The notes below the pieces were generated by a model. The model had not been told where the DNA came from, did not search any database, and saw only the letters and a list, made by a program, of their open reading frames with translations. DNA of 64,000 nucleotides. It comes from Parafrigoribacterium mesophilum (GTDB taxonomy: Bacteria > Actinomycetota > Actinomycetes > Actinomycetales > Microbacteriaceae). This document shows, in pieces, positions 62,459 through 64,000 of the stretch. The position numbers and the translations under genes are program-made. Location of the stretch: positions 62,001 to 126,000 of the forward strand of contig NZ_JBDJAF010000004.1 in assembly GCF_039652555.1 (NCBI RefSeq), written 5' to 3'. Position 1 is the first letter of the stretch, and each line of letters starts with the position of its first letter.

Positions 62459-63370
62459 CTAGTGCGGGACCAGCAGGCTCATCAGTCCAACCGCGGCGCC
62501 GCCCAGGCTCGCGATGAACGCGCTCCAGGCGATCACGATGCCGCCGGTGGTCCAGAGCACACGGCGCCGCGTGGCGGTGCCCACCGCATCCTGAAGCTCA
62601 CGGAACCGATGCACGTACTGGCGCACATCCTCTTGCTCGCAGGGCTGCTCGTTCCAGGTGGAGCGTTCCTCGGCGTACATGCCGAGCAGTGCGGCCTCGT
62701 GGGCCGACAGCACCGGCGGCAGCTGTGCCAGCCATCCGGGCAGCTGGCGCGGCGTCAGCACCGCGACCCGCCGGGGCGGCTTGGCAATCGTCAGGGAACG
62801 CGAGTCGAGCACGACGACACACGGGATCGCGTTGACTTGAAAGCCCACCGCCTCCGACAGCAGGGTGGACGCGCGGTCGGCCGCGAATTCGGCGTCGCGG
62901 ATGTGAGTGTGGTTCTCGAACCCTGCCGTGAACCCCTGGCTGCGCACCCACACCTCGCGCCCGGCGTGATTGTGCAGCGCGATGGTGAACACCCCGGGCG
63001 GCCCGATCAGCAGGTGAGGTACCGGCGCGCCCACCACCCCGATCGGGACCTCGTGCACGACGAACCAGCCGCTGCCCATTTCGGTGAGCGTCGCCGCGAC
63101 CGCGACCTCCCCCAATGCCCCGCGGTACGCGCCGCGGGCACGCGGAACGATGGGGTCCGCGCCGAAGAAGCGCTCGAGGATGGACCGTGGGCGTACCGCA
63201 TCCTGCAGCTGCAGGCATTCGCGCACCAAGGCGAAGCCCGCGCTACGGCAGCGCAGAGTCTGCTCGATTGCAACGGGCCCAACCGCAACCGGTCCCATCG
63301 CACCCGGTACGGTGGCGACAGCCGATATCGGCGCGCGGCCTATCGTGCCCTTCGGGCTTTTCGTCGTCAT
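62459..63370 (-). CDS. NERD-domain-like membrane-anchored protein
   Basis: The protein of about 303 residues starts at MTTKSPKGTIG. Residues of about 75-200 show the nuclease-related domain pattern: GALGEVAVAATLTEMGSGWFVVHEVPIG, PHLLIGPPGVFTIALHNHAGREVWV and a later VVVLDSRSLTI. The expected Asp before the PHLLIG strand is replaced by Pro-His, so nuclease activity is doubtful. A C-terminal hydrophobic helix (about 275-300) would anchor it. Function unknown. Confidence 0.75.
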   Translation of the reverse strand: MTTKSPKGTIGRAPISAVATVPGAMGPVAVGPVAIEQTLRCRSAGFALVRECLQLQDAVRPRSILERFFGADPIVPRARGAYRGALGEVAVAATLTEMGSGWFVVHEVPIGVVGAPVPHLLIGPPGVFTIALHNHAGREVWVRSQGFTAGFENHTHIRDAEFAADRASTLLSEAVGFQVNAIPCVVVLDSRSLTIAKPPRRVAVLTPRQLPGWLAQLPPVLSAHEAALLGMYAEERSTWNEQPCEQEDVRQYVHRFRELQDAVGTATRRRVLWTTGGIVIAWSAFIASLGGAAVGLMSLLVPH

Positions 63371-63464
63371 ATGTTGTGTGCCGCCCCCAGCGGTCGAACC
63401 CCTCGCGCCAACGATAACGGGACGCCGCACACCGTCTCGACCCCCAAAACGAGGTGACGGTCAG

Positions 63465-64000
63465 TCACACAACAACCACAACTTTGCCGCGCAGGTGCCC
63501 GGCTTCCAAATGCTCGAAGGCCGCGACCAACTCGGACAACGGGTACGTCGAGTCGATGGCGATCGTCAACTCGCCGTCAACGACCAGCCCGGCGAGGGTG
63601 TCCAGGGTGGCAATATTCGGGGCGCCACGGCCGACTCGGCACACCGAATACACTGCAGGATCCATGGCGATGGTGTTGATCCGGGAACGGTCGACACCCA
63701 ACTCCAACGCCGCCTCGATCGTTTCTGGGCCGTGGTGATCGAACACCACGGTCACGGGCGTCGGCGCAGCAGCCCGCACCCGTCCGGCCAGCCCCGGGCC
63801 GTACAGCACGGGGATCACACCCAGTGAGGCGAGGTAGCTCTGGTTCGAGGGTCCGGCGGTGCCGATCACCGTGGCCCCGGCACGAGCAGCCAGTTGCGCG
63901 ACGATGCTGCCCACCCCGCCGGCGGCGGCGCTGACCAGCACGGTGTCCGCCGACGTCACCGCCTGCGAGGCGAACGAGTCGTACGCGGTCTGACCGGCCA
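63465..64000 (-). CDS. MDR/quinone-oxidoreductase-like protein, C-terminal part (partial)
   Basis: The frame is open to the window edge. The visible 178 residues contain the nucleotide-binding loop VLVSAAAGGVGSIVAQLAARAGATVIGTAG after AGQTAYDSFASQAV, and end HLEAGHLRGKVVVVV, typical of zeta-crystallin-like NADPH oxidoreductases. The N-terminal catalytic half lies outside the window, so zinc dependence cannot be judged. Confidence 0.9.
   Translation of the reverse strand, partial: AGQTAYDSFASQAVTSADTVLVSAAAGGVGSIVAQLAARAGATVIGTAGPSNQSYLASLGVIPVLYGPGLAGRVRAAAPTPVTVVFDHHGPETIEAALELGVDRSRINTIAMDPAVYSVCRVGRGAPNIATLDTLAGLVVDGELTIAIDSTYPLSELVAAFEHLEAGHLRGKVVVVV

Overview
The window is high-GC DNA with densely packed genes, GTG starts and many 4-nt start/stop overlaps. 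It looks like a chromosomal segment of an actinobacterium. The order cinA-pgsA-ftsK-rnj-dapA-thyX-dapB-M16 peptidase-pnp-rpsO, the CE1758/CE1759 flavin pair, and the dispersed repeat that encodes VVELVETP when read through a gene all point to Microbacteriaceae. The family is an inference; I cannot name a genus.

Region by region. (1) 1-14 kb is a mostly minus-strand housekeeping backbone: a two-component pair at the left edge, cinA/pncC, pgsA, ftsK, RNase J, dapA, thyX, dapB, a phosphatase and an M16 peptidase. A DUF559-type endonuclease-like gene, bracketed by palindromic inverted repeats, sits between dapA and thyX. (2) 14-19 kb holds accessory genes: TetR, aldo/keto reductase, a small membrane protein, PEBP protein and an ArsR-SulP operon with an obvious operator. 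(3) 19-25 kb holds pnp with structured leader hairpins and a three-subunit proton-translocating transhydrogenase. (4) 25-31 kb is a redox/C-S type cluster: MmgE/PrpD plus a ComA-like phosphosulfolactate synthase behind two tandem MarR-type palindromes, a convergent LLM/FMN-reductase pair, dodecin and a second LLM enzyme. (5) 31-42.3 kb is a defence-type island: an Xre-MNT/HepT pair whose catalytic motifs look eroded on both sides, and a type I restriction-modification locus (hsdM-hsdS-HEPN-like gene ... hsdR). The hsd locus is interrupted by a DUF222-HNH gene and an opposite-strand membrane protein. (6) 42.5-50 kb holds a PfkB kinase, surE, an MFS transporter, an HD-GYP-like/LuxR fusion, a cupin, a SnoaL-like protein, an aldo/keto reductase, VanZ and rpsO with a clear terminator. 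(7) 50-55 kb holds a secreted BNR/sialidase-like protein, a PLP decarboxylase, and a protealysin-like M4 protease followed by its emfourin-type inhibitor. (8) 55-62.4 kb is a glycan-utilisation locus: GH43 lipoprotein, two ABC permeases, a sugar-binding lipoprotein, a LacI regulator and GH2. A shared 16-bp LacI-type operator occurs at both divergent promoters. (9) The right end has a NERD-domain protein and a truncated MDR oxidoreductase.

In related genomes rpsO, pnp, the M16 peptidase and dapB usually lie close together. Here about 28.6 kb separates rpsO from pnp and about 5 kb separates pnp from the M16 gene, so most of the accessory content appears to have been inserted into a conserved block. 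I found no rRNA, tRNA, CRISPR array, transposase or phage genes. The most unusual items are the repeat-bracketed endonuclease gene, the doubly degenerate MNT/HepT pair with tandem repeats at its junction, the PrpD-ComA cluster with paired operators, and the protease-emfourin pair.
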